Shown here: one piece after another, positions 1 through 11,343 of the stretch
How the letters are laid out: the number at the start of each line of letters is the position of its first letter
Position numbering within the stretch: the stretch's first letter is position 1
Assembly: GCA_019096155.1 (NCBI GenBank)
Contig: JAHCVI010000005.1
Coordinates: 568,468-632,467, forward strand
Direction: 5' to 3'
Length of the DNA: 64,000 nt
DNA from: Staphylotrichum longicolle
Taxonomy: Eukaryota; Ascomycota; Sordariomycetes; Sordariales; Chaetomiaceae
Notes under the pieces: model-generated
Database searches by the model: none
The model's input: the letters and a program-made list of their open reading frames with translations, nothing else
What the model was told of the DNA's origin: nothing
Program-made: the position numbers and the translations under genes

Positions 1-3000
1 CTCGGGCCAGCAGCCAACCATCATCGAGGCGGCCTCGCTTGCTTGGACCCAGCGTGGAGAGAGTCCGGGAAGGGCGGTTCCCTCATCGAGTCAGCGGAGG
101 GGAGCAAGAGAGGGAGTGGGGGCGTGTATCCTGGTCTGTGGGAATCCGCGCTCCTGGAAGAGAGAGAGGCATGTGGTTGTGCAAAGCCCGTTCTAATCTC
201 GTCATGCTCGGTGCGAGATATCATTTGCCAAATTGCCCAGGACAGTCTTGGTGATTCAGCCTATTGTCCGCCGCCCAGCAGCGCGATGCTGTGTAGCCCG
301 TATCTCTAGCGCGAACTATCGGAGATAGCAAGTCAGGTAAACAGCCTCAGGTACCAACCAAAAGTCGCCTACTATAATCGGGCTTCCCTCGAACTGCGCG
401 CGACACCATCTAGCTCGCTTCCCAGGGGTGACTTCCCGTTCCCCACAACGCGGTGCCGTCGCAACCCGGGTTTCCCTCCTTGTCAAACATGGGATGGCCT
501 CCGGCCCCAATGATGTCAACTCCTGCTTCTCAAACCCTGCTTCTTTCGGTTAGTGGTGGCCCAAAGGACAAGAGAGAAGCTTTTGAAAGCCGTGCCTCAA
601 GTTTCGACGCCACAGCCGTTCCCGTCAAAGAAGACTGCGTTGCTGGTGTTGGGGTGTGCACCTTGGGCCGAGTCGAGCCAGTGCGACGGCAACAGGGCGG
701 CAGAATGCGGTGAATTATCCCGTTCCCGCACACAAAGCCATGTCTCACGACATAGCCCAGAGCCGACAGGGGTGTGGGGTTTTTCTGTCGTGGACATTAA
801 GTTGGGGATGTCCGTCCGGTGGTCGCCCCGACAAGCGAATGAAGTGCCACACCACTTTCAGCCCTCTCAGCAGCAAAGGAGCGTTGCGTGATTAACGTCA
901 GAGGTTGCATCGCGAGAGGCACCGGCTCACAACCACGGTTCTGGGACGAATAAACCTCCGAAAGTCATGAGAAGGTGCATGGCCTCGCTAGAGAATTAGA
1001 CGAGCGCTCGAGATGAAGGTCCCTTTGAATCCGGACCAGGAAGACGGGTTTCCGGGCCCGAGAACAAATGAGGGCCGGGCGATAGAGAGCTGATACGTGC
1101 AGTCGGAGCGTGGTCGATCCTCAGCAGGCATCATTCTCCTGAGCGACGGCCAGGAGGAGTCGCGACCTGTGGCGACCACTACGCGAGAGCGTTGTGAGAC
1201 CATGCACGGGACCTGCGGGGATTGGCGTCTCACCGACCCGCAAAGCAACAGTTGACAGGAGGGTTTCTGACGCCTCGCCCATTTCCTGGTCGCCGTCTGG
1301 GCTCTGCATCGCCCCGGGTGGCCAGAGGAGTCTGGGCAGGTGAAACTCCAAAACATCGCCATGATGTTCAGATGTGAGCTACCGACACGTGACGTTGATG
1401 AGGCTGTGTGTCAGATCTTGGATCAGAGCAGATGTCCCGCGCATGCTGAGGTGGTGGGAAAGTCCTCCGCAGAACCGTTATTTGTTTTGGGCGGAACTGA
1501 TGCCGCCACGAGGCAGGATGCATCCCGCTGCTAGTGCCTTGGTGAGTGAGACTTGGGAGGGTGCTGCATCCTGTACGACCAGAAGCCCAAGCACCTCCAC
1601 TTACATCGCTAGAGTGTAACTCGGCTCGACCGGGAGCCCTCTTGTTGGATCACACACATTGCAGGGCCGGCCGGAACACAACACCAGCCTCGCGCAGCGA
1701 GATGCGCAGCCTCAACAAGCTTCTGCGCACAAACATTTGGAATGTATGCAGGGGAGACGCAGCCAAAAGCATTCACCAGGCCGTGACCTGCATGGAAGTC
1801 ATTTGCTGTGTTTGAAGTTCTGAGACTCGTGGGTTCGGCAACTTCGGCTCTCAGGCAGGCAGCGAGCGACCTTCAAAGCCAGTTTCAAACAAACAGCAAG
1901 ATCCCCATGAAAACTTGCCGATCGAAATCACGATCCCTCTCATTACTTGTCGTCGAGATGAAGGCGCCAAAGGCGAAACGGGTGGTAACACCAGAGTACT
2001 TCGGAAGTCGGGACCGAAGGACGCATGGAAACCGAGGAGATGTTCCAGCGAGGTCTCATCGCCCAAGGCCTCCCGCCACTCTGCGAGGGGACTGGATGAC
2101 TGGCGAGACAGGGCCTCTGCGATTGGAGGTGATTGACACCGAGGTCTCAGCGCCGAGATGCCGCCTTGCACAGGGTAGGTAGGCCGCATCTTGGGGGGCT
2201 CCGACGAGCAAGTGAAGGCTGAGCCGTATATGTATGAGTGAGTTGGACGGGCATGAGGCTGGGTCAATTCGGCCAGATCCAAGGGTCGCTGGTCGAAACA
2301 GAAGAGCTGCTTTGGTGGGGAACATACCGATGCAGGGTCACAGCATCCGACACGCTGGAACGTTCCACGGCCGATGCGCCAGCAGCGGCGACAGCCACCA
2401 GTTCGGCGGTCCTCGGGGTTGGTCGGGGATGGCGATGCCGTCCAAGCTGAAGATGCAGAAACACACCCGAAGGTCAAGTGCTGGCTTCTCATGATTGGCG
2501 CCGAACCGCGGAGCCGGATTCCGGCCGAGTTCCAACAGAGCTGCAAGCCTCCAAGCGACTTAGGCCAGTCGGAAGTCAAGGTTCAGGACCGGAATTGTAG
2601 TGTTTCCCGTTCTCTCTTTGTATACGGAATAGTTGCACATTCCAACATGGTTTCAAACGCCCCATTTGTTATTCTGCAGGGCTGCAGGGTGTTTTTGCGG
2701 GTGAAGAGGTGAAGCTCAAAAATGAGAGACAAAGTCTCAAAAATCGTGGCAGGGAAGAAGTTGTAGGCGCAGGCTGTTGCCGATCAGGCGGCAACTCAAA
2801 ATGAAAACATAAGATCGCGCGCTGATCGCTGAGTGTTGATTTACGAGTTATCTCTTTCCCCACAATTGGTCAAAGAGGTTGTCCAAGTCAGTCCTCGGCT
2901 TGCCAGTCGGTAGAGTTGTTCGCGGTGGGATGAGACTCGGAAATTCCCAAACGAGCAATGGAAACTCCGACTGTGTTGCAGCCTTGGATCCTGCAGCCTT

Positions 3001-3247
3001 GGATTCAAGGCCAACGCCCACGATGGGATGAGTGGGGTTTTGATCGTTGCCCAGTCGCTGCGGGCCAAAACTGCCCCGCCAAACAAACCATTCCGTCACA
3101 ACTGAGCTTGGGCGGGCCGGTCCCTGATGACATCAGAACGACCACGACCGTCGAGCCCTGAAACGCCACCCACTCGGTTCTACTGCCGTTGAAGATTTCT
3201 GAGGCTATTCCCAGACACATCTGCGGTGCGCAGTCGCACAATCAAAG
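1..3247. other. Intergenic, no convincing gene
   Basis: I see no recognisable protein, RNA gene or repeat here. The longest open frame is 242 codons on the minus strand at 1851-2579. Its translation is rich in Ser, Pro, Arg and Cys with no domain and overlaps other open frames on both strands, as expected from GC-rich non-coding DNA. The last few hundred bases are presumably the promoter and 5' leader of the palA gene that starts at 3248. Confidence 0.6.
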
Positions 3248-6174
3248 ATGACGACGTGAGTAGCGCGACGCCCGCCAATCCCACCCGTCCATCCCACTGT
3301 ATCCTCTATCATGTATTGTGATCCATCAGAAGTGCCCAGGCTGACGCTTCTTTCTCCTGTTTCCGTTCCCTAGGTCTAACATCCTGTCGTTGCCCTTCCG
3401 CAAGTCGGCCCAGTTATCTCTCGCATCCTCCATCCGCCAGTACATCTCCAAAAAATATGACCAGCACCCGGACATGTTCCGTCATGACCTCGAGGTCATC
3501 GACTCCCTGCGCCGCGATGCTGTCAACACACGCGACGCCCATCCCACGGGCATCAAGAAGCTGCAGACATACGCGGGGCAGTTGGTGTGGATGAGCGGGA
3601 AGTTTCCTATCGATGTGAGCACACTGTGTTGCGGCCCCTTGCCTTCCTGTCTGGCGCGCGGCTGATCAGATACTCCATTCGGCAGATGGGCGTCGACTTC
3701 ACATGGTATCCCGCTCTCGGCTACCACACGGAGCACCCTCTCGTCCAGAACAACCTCAAGTACGAGCTCATGAACATCCTCTTCAATCTGGCTGCACTCT
3801 ACTCCCAGCTGGCCATCGCATCCAACCGCGGGAATACCGAGGGCCTAAAGACGGCGGCGAGCTACTTCTCGCAGGCGGCGGGGGTCCTCAAACACATGAA
3901 GGAGGAGGTGCTGCCGGAGCTGCGCATGGCAAACCCTCCGGATGACATGGACGAGGCAACCCTCGAGTCCCTGACCCAGCTCTTCCTCGCCCAGAGCCAG
4001 GAGTGCTTCTGGCAAAAGGCAGTCATGGACGGGTACAAGGATGCGTCCATCGCCAAGCTCGCCGCGCGAGTGTCTGATCTCTACAACTTGGCCGGCGAGG
4101 CAGCCATGCGCAGCGAGGCCATCAGCTCGGCCTGGATCCACCACATGAGCGCCAAGCACCACCACTTTGCCGCCGCCGCCCAGTACCGCGCGGCGTGCGA
4201 CTGCCTGGAGAAGAAGAGGTATGGCGAGGAGGTGGCGCGCCTGTCTGACGCCGTCGCGTGCGTCAATGAAGGGCTGAAGGAGTGCAAGGGCGGCTACATC
4301 AACAAGGCGGTTGTGGAGGATCTTCAAGGCCTCAAGAAGCGGGTCGAGGACGACTTGAAGCGGGCCGAGAGGGACAACGACGTCATCTACCTCCGTGAGT
4401 TTGCCTGCTCCTGCTCACTCTGTCGGACAAGGATACTGACCCTCAACAGAGATTGTTCCGCCAAAGTCCGAGCTCAAGGTTTTGGACCGCGCCAACATGG
4501 CCGTCGCGAGAGTTCCGCCACAGGTCGCTACGCCCTACGAATACTTTGGCGACCACGCCGAGTTCGGCCAGGCGCTGTTCACCAAGCTCGTTCCATTCTC
4601 TGTCCACATGGCCGTCTCCATCTACGAAGAGCGACGGGACCGCCTCGTCAACAACAACATCATCGCCGAGCTGGAGACCATGACGGACAAGCTGCACGAG
4701 ATCTTGTCCAGCCTCAACCTTCCCGGCTCCTTGCAGGCTCTCGAAAAGCCCCTTGGCCTTCCCGGTACCTTGGCCCAACACGCCGATGAGATCCGTCAGG
4801 CCGACGCCATCAACAGGCTCCAGCGAGGCCTCGCAGACATTGAGAAGCTCTGCGCCAGCGACAAAGCCATCTTCGAAGAAGGCAAAGCGCTATTGGCAGC
4901 TGAGGAGCAAGAGGACATCAACCTGCGGCGGAAACATGGCACGCAGCGCTGGTCGCGTCCGGAGTCGCGAGTCGAGCCGAGCCGTGATGCCGGGGCAAGG
5001 TTGTGGAATCAGGCCGCTGAAATCGACGGTTACTTTGCATCCAGTACCTCGAGCGACGCGGTGGTGCGCGAGAAGTTTGCCGCAGTCAAGGATACCATGG
5101 CTATCCTCGCAGGCTCTGACCGGGCACTAATGGACTACATCCCCAACAGCCGGAAAACGGAGATCCCGGAACTCCTGAAGCCCGCTATCGGGCGACTCCG
5201 GGGTGTCTACAACGACATCTTGCGCCTCGAGTCGAGACGGAGAAAACGGGTCGAGTCGCTCCGCGCCCGAAGTCGTGCTGACGACGTCAAGGGGGACATC
5301 CTGACGGAAACGGCACGCCTGGAGCGGACGTACCCCAACACGCCCATCGTGCCAGCACATTTTGAAGAATTCTTCGACAAGCGTCTGGACAGCGTCTACG
5401 AGTCGGAACTCGAGCTTGTCGAGAAGGAGCGCGCAGACCAGGAGAAGACGGTCGCCGAGCTGCAGCGCGCCAACCGCGAGTTCGAGTCGCAGAAGCGGAG
5501 CATCGGCGAGAAGGGCAGCCACGAGCGCGAGAAGGCCCTGCAACGGCTCGACAACGCCTACTACAAGTACAAAGAGATCGTGAGCAACATCGAGGTCGGC
5601 CGCAAGTTCTACAACGACCTCAGCCGCATCGTCGAGCAGTTCCGCAACCAGGCCCGCCACTGGGTCAACGAGAGGAGGAAGGAGGCTCGTGCGCTCGAAG
5701 AGTTCGTCCCTCCCATCCAAGCTTTTCAGGGGCACCACACTGACACCACTCGCCACAGCGAAATCTCCATGCCTCCTCTTTCCTCCCTCTCCCTCAACCC
5801 ATCCCAGCAACAACCACCAAACCCTGCATCCTACTACACCCAACAACAACACCAAGCTCCCCTACCATCGCCACAGCAGCAACCCCACCTCTCCGCCAGA
5901 GCGCACCACAGCCCGTCGAAGCGCAGATCCACAGCTGGGCGGACAACGTCCCGCAGCAGCAGCCCAGGCCGATGCCGCCGGTCGCGCCGGTCGCCAACAT
6001 GCAGGCGCCTGGACGCCCGAGATGGGGATACGGTTTGCGGGCGCGGCGCCCGCTGGCGGTGATGGTGGTGGGAGCGGGAATGGGAGTGGGCAACAAGGTG
6101 GGAGGCAGGGTCAGGGAGGGAAGGGGCCGGTGAGGGGGACGTGGGAGGCGGGGAGTGGGATTCGGTTTGGGTAG
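3248..6174 (+). CDS. palA: PalA/Rim20 pH-response regulator, BRO1-domain ESCRT adaptor
   Basis: This is the fungal ALIX relative that links ESCRT-III to the zinc-finger factor PacC/Rim101 in ambient-pH signalling on endosomal membranes. Exons by splice signals are 3248-3255, 3374-3614, 3686-4394, 4450-5701 and 5759-6174. The start is an 8-nt first exon giving MTTSNILSLPFRKS. The BRO1 domain covers roughly residues 5-380, with LWISGKF-like LVWMSGKF and the WYPALGY/NNLKYELMNILFNLAALYSQ region. A coiled V domain follows to about residue 730, then a Pro/Gln-rich tail. The last residues hold two similar motifs, WTPEMGIRF and WEAGSGIRF, as expected of the PalA tail. The fourth intron (5702-5758) is 57 nt with no stop, so it can be mistaken for coding. 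After about 5870 the frame must slip by -1 twice (near 5870-5915 and near 6005) to reach the conserved end. With both corrected the protein is 875 aa. Confidence 0.92.
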
Positions 6175-6931
6175 CGGTGAGGGGGGTTGTGGGATAGGGA
6201 TGTTTTTAGGAGAGGGAAGGGTGTGAGAGTGAAGTGTCTGCAGGAAAGGATGGATAGAGTTGAGGTTCAGTGTAGAAAGAAAGAAAGGAGGCGTTTGTGT
6301 TGGGGTTTTTCCAGAGGGAATGGGTAGACAGAAGAATTGTGGGACGGTGAACTGCATCAATTCCCGTCCCTTTCAAGGGGAAGAGCGCCTGCCTTGGAAA
6401 TGATGGAAAGAAGTTTGCTGGGTCAGGTGCAATCTCTGTTTGAGTGCAAGTTCCAGGTGTCGGTGAGTGTGCTCCTTCTTGTTTGCTGACGACTGTGTAA
6501 GTGCCGTTCAGCCAATCAGGCCGCCCCAGATGGTCAGCGAGAGACCAAGACAACGAATCAACGGCCGCGCAAAACCCTAACCCAATGGTTTGGTTCTCAG
6601 CTTGTCACCTCATATAAACCGGCTGAGGGAAGGAAGTCAGGGTATCATATCATCCTTCACACTCAACCGCCAAAACAACCGGACCATATCAGATCCCCTA
6701 AGCAGCACCTTCTTGTTGATCAACGACTCATCGCAAAGAGTAGAGCAAACGGAAACTCACACAGGACACATTTGCTTGATTCACAGATTTGCAAACCGAC
6801 GTTCTTCCTTTCAGCCTTCGGCGAGCAGCCGTCACTCCCTCCCAGGCGTCTCACAAGAGCCATCGCCGCGACCCATTGTCTCAAATCTCCTCTCCCTATT
6901 CCCGTCACCCTCGTCCTCAAATATCTCAACT
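6175..6931. promoter_or_regulatory. Spacer and promoter region of the CCC1-type transporter gene
   Basis: No gene is evident. A TATA-like TATAAA lies at about 6613, roughly 320 nt before the transporter ATG, followed by a CT-rich leader. An open frame runs upstream from 6590, but its translation is not conserved-looking and I treat it as 5' leader. Confidence 0.4.
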
Positions 6932-7844
6932 ATGGCCCTCTCCGTCCCTTCAGACGAGACGCCCCTCCTCAACCACAGTCTTGAGCATCAGCAGCGCACC
7001 GCGCCGTCGCTGCTCCGCCCCAAGGCGGTCAACCGCATGTCGTCGAGCGAGCCGTGTCCCGAGCGCCCGCACGTCGAGAAGCACATGGGCCAGTACGACA
7101 CCATCATGCGGGACGTCATCATCGGCTTCTCCGACGGCCTGACCGTGCCCTTTGCCCTGACCGCCGGCCTCAGCTCGCTCGGCAACACCAAGATCGTCAT
7201 CATGGGCGGCCTGGCCGAGCTCTGCAGCGGCATGATTAGCATGGGCCTCGGCGCGTACTTGGCCGCGGACACGGAGCGGCAGCATTGGTACTACATTCCC
7301 CATGTCCCTCTTTTTCACTCTTTAAGACAGAACGCGGTCACTAACCGAAATCCGCAGGGAAGCTGAACACGCCCGCGAGTCTTCCGAGGTCGACACGATC
7401 CCGCACCTCGAACGCGCCGAGATCTTCGAGATCCTCGCCGGCTACGGCGTCAGCCACGCGGCCGCCGCGCCCCTCGTCCACGAGCTGACCGCCGACAAGG
7501 CCCAATGGGTGCGCTTCATGATGGACTTTGAGCTGCGCCTGCCCGAGCCCGACGTCGGCCGCGCCTGGGTGTCGGCCGCGACCATGGGCCTCAGCTATTT
7601 CGTTGGCGGGCTGATCCCGATGCTGCCGTACTTCTTCATGCAGACGGCCGAGAAGGCGCTGCTGGTTTCTGTCGTCATCACCGTGGTGATTCTCGTCACG
7701 TTTGGCTGGATGAAGAATTGGGTCGCGATTCGCACGCGCAAAGCTGGGTTCTGGGGCGCCGTGCAGACGCTCATTGTGGGCGCGTTGGCCGCGGGAACGA
7801 GTTATGTCATTGTGAGGGCGCTGGATCACGCTGGGAGCGATTGA
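6932..7844 (+). CDS. CCC1/VIT1-family vacuolar iron/manganese transporter
   Basis: The predicted protein of 280 aa belongs to the VIT1/CCC1 family, which moves Fe2+ or Mn2+ from the cytosol into the vacuole. Exons are 6932-7287 and 7358-7844. The intron (70 nt) has CTAAC at 7341 and CCGCAG at its end, and the splice restores ERQHWEAEHARES in frame. The first helix contains the family motif DVIIGFSDGLTVPFALTAGL, followed by the GGLAELCSGMISMGLGAYLA helix. The hydrophilic metal-binding loop lies between helices 2 and 3, then MGLSYFVGGLIPMLPYFF and two C-terminal helices. The ATG at 6932 is chosen because it opens a short N-tail with an acidic dileucine-like stretch (DETPLL), common in vacuolar proteins. 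The long in-frame extension upstream lacks any family similarity. Confidence 0.9.
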
Positions 7845-8576
7845 TGAGGGGGTTTGGCGGAATATGGCAAGCTTTGGGAAGCGGCATGGTATGGCGTTTA
7901 GGCGCAGGTATGGGACACTGGGATTGTGTGGTTGGTTGTTTGTATATTAGGATTCTGATTCAGTTGAGGTTACGCGCGAAAAATCTCCGTTTGGGTCTGA
8001 GGATCAGAGTGTCTATCAAGACTTGTCTGTTGCTGGTGAGTGACTCTTGACTGCAGCTCGACTGTGTGATGGCAAGCTGAACGGGTCATCATGCATGTCA
8101 CAAACATCCATGTAAAATCTCTTCAGTGTTGAACATGCTCAACTGGCGAAGGAACTGATTGAGTACGAAAGTACCTGCAGGATCATTTCTTAGATTTACG
8201 ACTCAGCCCCCTTCCCCAGACCAAGCAATATTGTCCACCACCTTCCATGCCATTTCTGGCGCCGAGTTTTGCAACCTGCCGCTGCAGTCGCTTGTGAACT
8301 GAAAGCACACTTTGTCTTTGTTCATCAAATGGTCTTGAACATGAGGATTCCGGAAACGCTCACCATTGCCAGACTGCTCCGACGGAGCTTGGCTGTATGA
8401 ACAAAGCAAAGTGACGAAACTGCGAACAAAGCACCATACTACACTAATAAAATACGCCATCCCAGTCAGAAGACAGAATCAAAATGAAAGTATTCCCAGA
8501 GCCCCTCAAATCAGGGGTTTACGTCGCCGAAACACTCGCATTTTAGTTCTCACAATCAGCCTGACTGACTGCGAAG
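7845..8576. other. Intergenic, no feature seen
   Basis: About 730 bases between the transporter and the next gene. AT content rises relative to the coding regions. I see no RNA gene or repeat. It must hold the transporter's terminator and the promoter of the following gene, but no specific site can be named. Confidence 0.5.
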
Positions 8577-11343
8577 ATGCCTCATCGGGACGTTTCCAAC
8601 CAAGCAAACCAGGGAGTACCATTGAAGAAGGCCTTTGCAATTGACGACCTTCAATTCCCAACGGTCATTCGGTCACGAATCGTGACCGACCCGTCCGAAA
8701 GGGGGTCTCGGTCAGCGAGCACGACCAGCCAGCGTCGCAAACACTCAAGAGAAGCAGCGCAGGGAGAGAGAAATTCCCCGGCGCGGTCCCGTCAACCAGC
8801 AATCTCACAGTATGTCAGGCCATCTGACGACGGGCGGAAGTCGAGAAAGCCAGCAAGTGCTCCGGTTCAGCTCACAGCCATGGTTGCGGAGATCTCCATT
8901 CCCTCTCGGCGAGTGACTCGATCCAGCGCAACAAAATCTCCCGACGAGCAACCACAAAATGAAGCGCATACCGAGGTAGCCGGAGCAGACGCTGAAAAGT
9001 TGGCGAATCCTCCCAAGCCTGCCACGAGGGTTAAAAACAAGGTCGCATCTGAACAACCAGTCAAGACCGGCGAAGTGAAGCCCAAGGCAAGCGGAAGTCA
9101 GAGGAGCCAGGCCGTGAAGAAGGGAAAAGCAGAGCAAGATAATGGTTTAGACCCGGTCACTGACGACCAAGCACAGCCCAGCATCACGGTCGCCAGCGCC
9201 TCACATCCCAGCTCTGTCCCAACCAAGGCCGCCTCTCGCAGCCGCCGACCCAAAGCTCCCGACTTCTACGAGATTGTGGACACGTCTTCCGAGCCGAACA
9301 GCGAGTCGTCCTCTGAGCCGGCCAGCGAGTCAACCCCACTGCCCATCGACCGTCCCCAACTGACTCCCAAGGTTCCCTGGAACTTGTACGGCATCACCGA
9401 CACGGCAAGCCCCAATGCCATACCAGAACCTGCAACCGAAACAAAAAGGAACAACCCTCGCCCAGCGAAAGGCGAGACAAAGTCAGCTGAGCAGGGTATT
9501 TCCCACCGGAATCTTTCTGATCTGCCCCTGAGCCGAAAGGAAACTCGCCGCACGGCAGCTGCCGAGTACATCCTAATCCCGGACTGGCCCGACCCAGACC
9601 TCTCCCTCGACCCCCACGACAAGTTGATGAGCGAGGATTACATACCCCTCAGCCCCGACGCCATTCCACACGGCCTCCAACCACGCAGAGGCCCCAAAGC
9701 AAAACCGCGCAAGCAACGCCTCCCCCCGCTGTCAACCTCAACCACCGACGCGCCAAGGCCGACGGACGCCCCCAAAGACTCGGACACGCCAGAGGCAGCA
9801 GGCACGCCGTTCCCGTCTCCGACCTCCCCACCACTCGACGTACAGCAACCACCCGAAGCAGACCCGGCGATCTGGAACCTCGGCACAAACCCCAGCCCCG
9901 TCCACGCAATCCGCACTACGCCGGTTTGCCCGGGGACGGTGTACTGTGAGGCGTGCTTTCGGGACGAGATGGCGCGGTGGACGCGGATTCGCGACCGGGT
10001 TGTTCGGGTGCTGCACTTGCTTGGTGGGGATGAGGCGTTGCGAGAGTTGAGAGTGCTGGGGTGGGAGGCGGAGGAGGCGGGAAAACGGGCAGGGTGCTGA
10101 GGCTCCAGAGTTTGAGGGGTATCCTTCTGATGTTGTTGGGCTGGTCCTGTTACGAATTTTGGCTGAGAGAGCAAGCGCGGGTCTGCGGAAAGGAGAGAAG
10201 AATGAGGTGGACGGGTTGTTGGAGGGTTTGAGGGAGGATACTGGTGTTGGGCCCAAGTTTTTGGATGCCCTTACGACGGTGTGTAAAGCCATGCTTGTGC
10301 GGTGGAGGATGGAGAGGAGCAATAGGGGACGTCAGGACGGGGAGGATACATGGTGGTGGGAGTTCGACGAGACCCTCCACGCCGCCGACCGTCACTATCC
10401 CACGGCAGACCATGCGCCGGTGTGCATTGACCGCACTCTGACAAGCAGGGCGCGATATCTCGGTGTCACAGCCCTCTCAGCCAAAGAAGCAGACACCCGC
10501 CCAGGAGACCGTCAGCCTCTACATGCCCATGACACTCCTACAACGCTCGCTGAGCTCGAGCAAACCCTCGGTCTGACCGCCCCAAGCCCCCTCTCCTCAG
10601 AACCATCGGCAACAAGCTCGCGCACGCCAAACACCGCATCACCTCCCAGCAACCTCCCACCCCTACCGAACCCACACACAACACAAATCGCAGAACAAAA
10701 CGCGCCCTCCCTCCCTCCAAACCCCCTCCCTGCTCGCAAGCGCCACAAACCCAACCAGCCCAACCAGCACCCAACGGCCCTCAGAACAAGCTGACCCCAA
10801 CCACCACCACAACCCACCCGCAAGCCCCTCCCGCTCCCATGCACCCACTGCTCCTCTTCCGCCGCCCACCACCAGCGCACCGCCCGCAGCAACAACAAAG
10901 TCCCGGGTGGGATCGTGGGCTCGAACCCGACCCACCCACCCTGGCTGAAGCCCCTGTTGTGGAGTTTCAACCTCCCCCTCTCATCCGCGTCCCGCGTCCG
11001 AACCGCAGAAGAATTCTTCCACCTCGTCGCGACGTCGAGGCCCGTGGAACTTGTCGAGCTGGTCAAGGCAGCACCGGGGGGGAATGAAATCGCAAACGGA
11101 GGAGGTGTGAAGGTGATGGTTGATGGGACGGGGGGGCGGACGAGGGTGGTGGTGGTTGAGATGGCGGGGGTTTTTGAGCGGGTTTTTGGGAAGGGGTTGC
11201 GGTTGGGTTTAGAGGTCGGAGAGGATCTGGGGAGGGAGAGCGGCGTCAAAGGGCTGGGGGAGGAGGGGTGGGCGGCGAAGAAGGTTGTGGGACGGTGGGA
11301 GGTTTGGAGGAGAGGGAGGTTGGAGGGGTTTGAGTTGGTTTGA
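8577..11343 (+). CDS. Large disordered protein of unknown function (frame broken)
   Basis: I do not recognise this protein. The first part, 8577-10100, encodes 507 aa rich in Ser, Pro, Lys and Glu with acidic clusters such as SSEPNSESSSEPASES, so it is probably largely disordered and perhaps nuclear. Near its end is a more ordered patch with CPGTVYCEACF followed by a helical segment. Coding character then continues in the +1 frame from about 10096, with GAEAPEFEGYPSDVVG and a folded-looking stretch up to about 10550, then Pro/Thr-rich sequence. A stop in that frame at 10792 is followed, in the same frame, by more coding-like sequence (CTHCSS, then LKPLLWSFNLPL) ending at 11343. No convincing intron joins the first two parts, so a one-base insertion near 10085-10098 is likely. 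The stop at 10792 could lie in an intron, since CTGAC spans it, or be a true end. Confidence 0.5.

Noticed and set aside
1851..2579. 242-codon open frame on the minus strand
   Set aside because: Composition is Ser/Arg/Pro/Cys-rich without a domain, and it overlaps equally open frames on the other strand. No splice or start context supports it.
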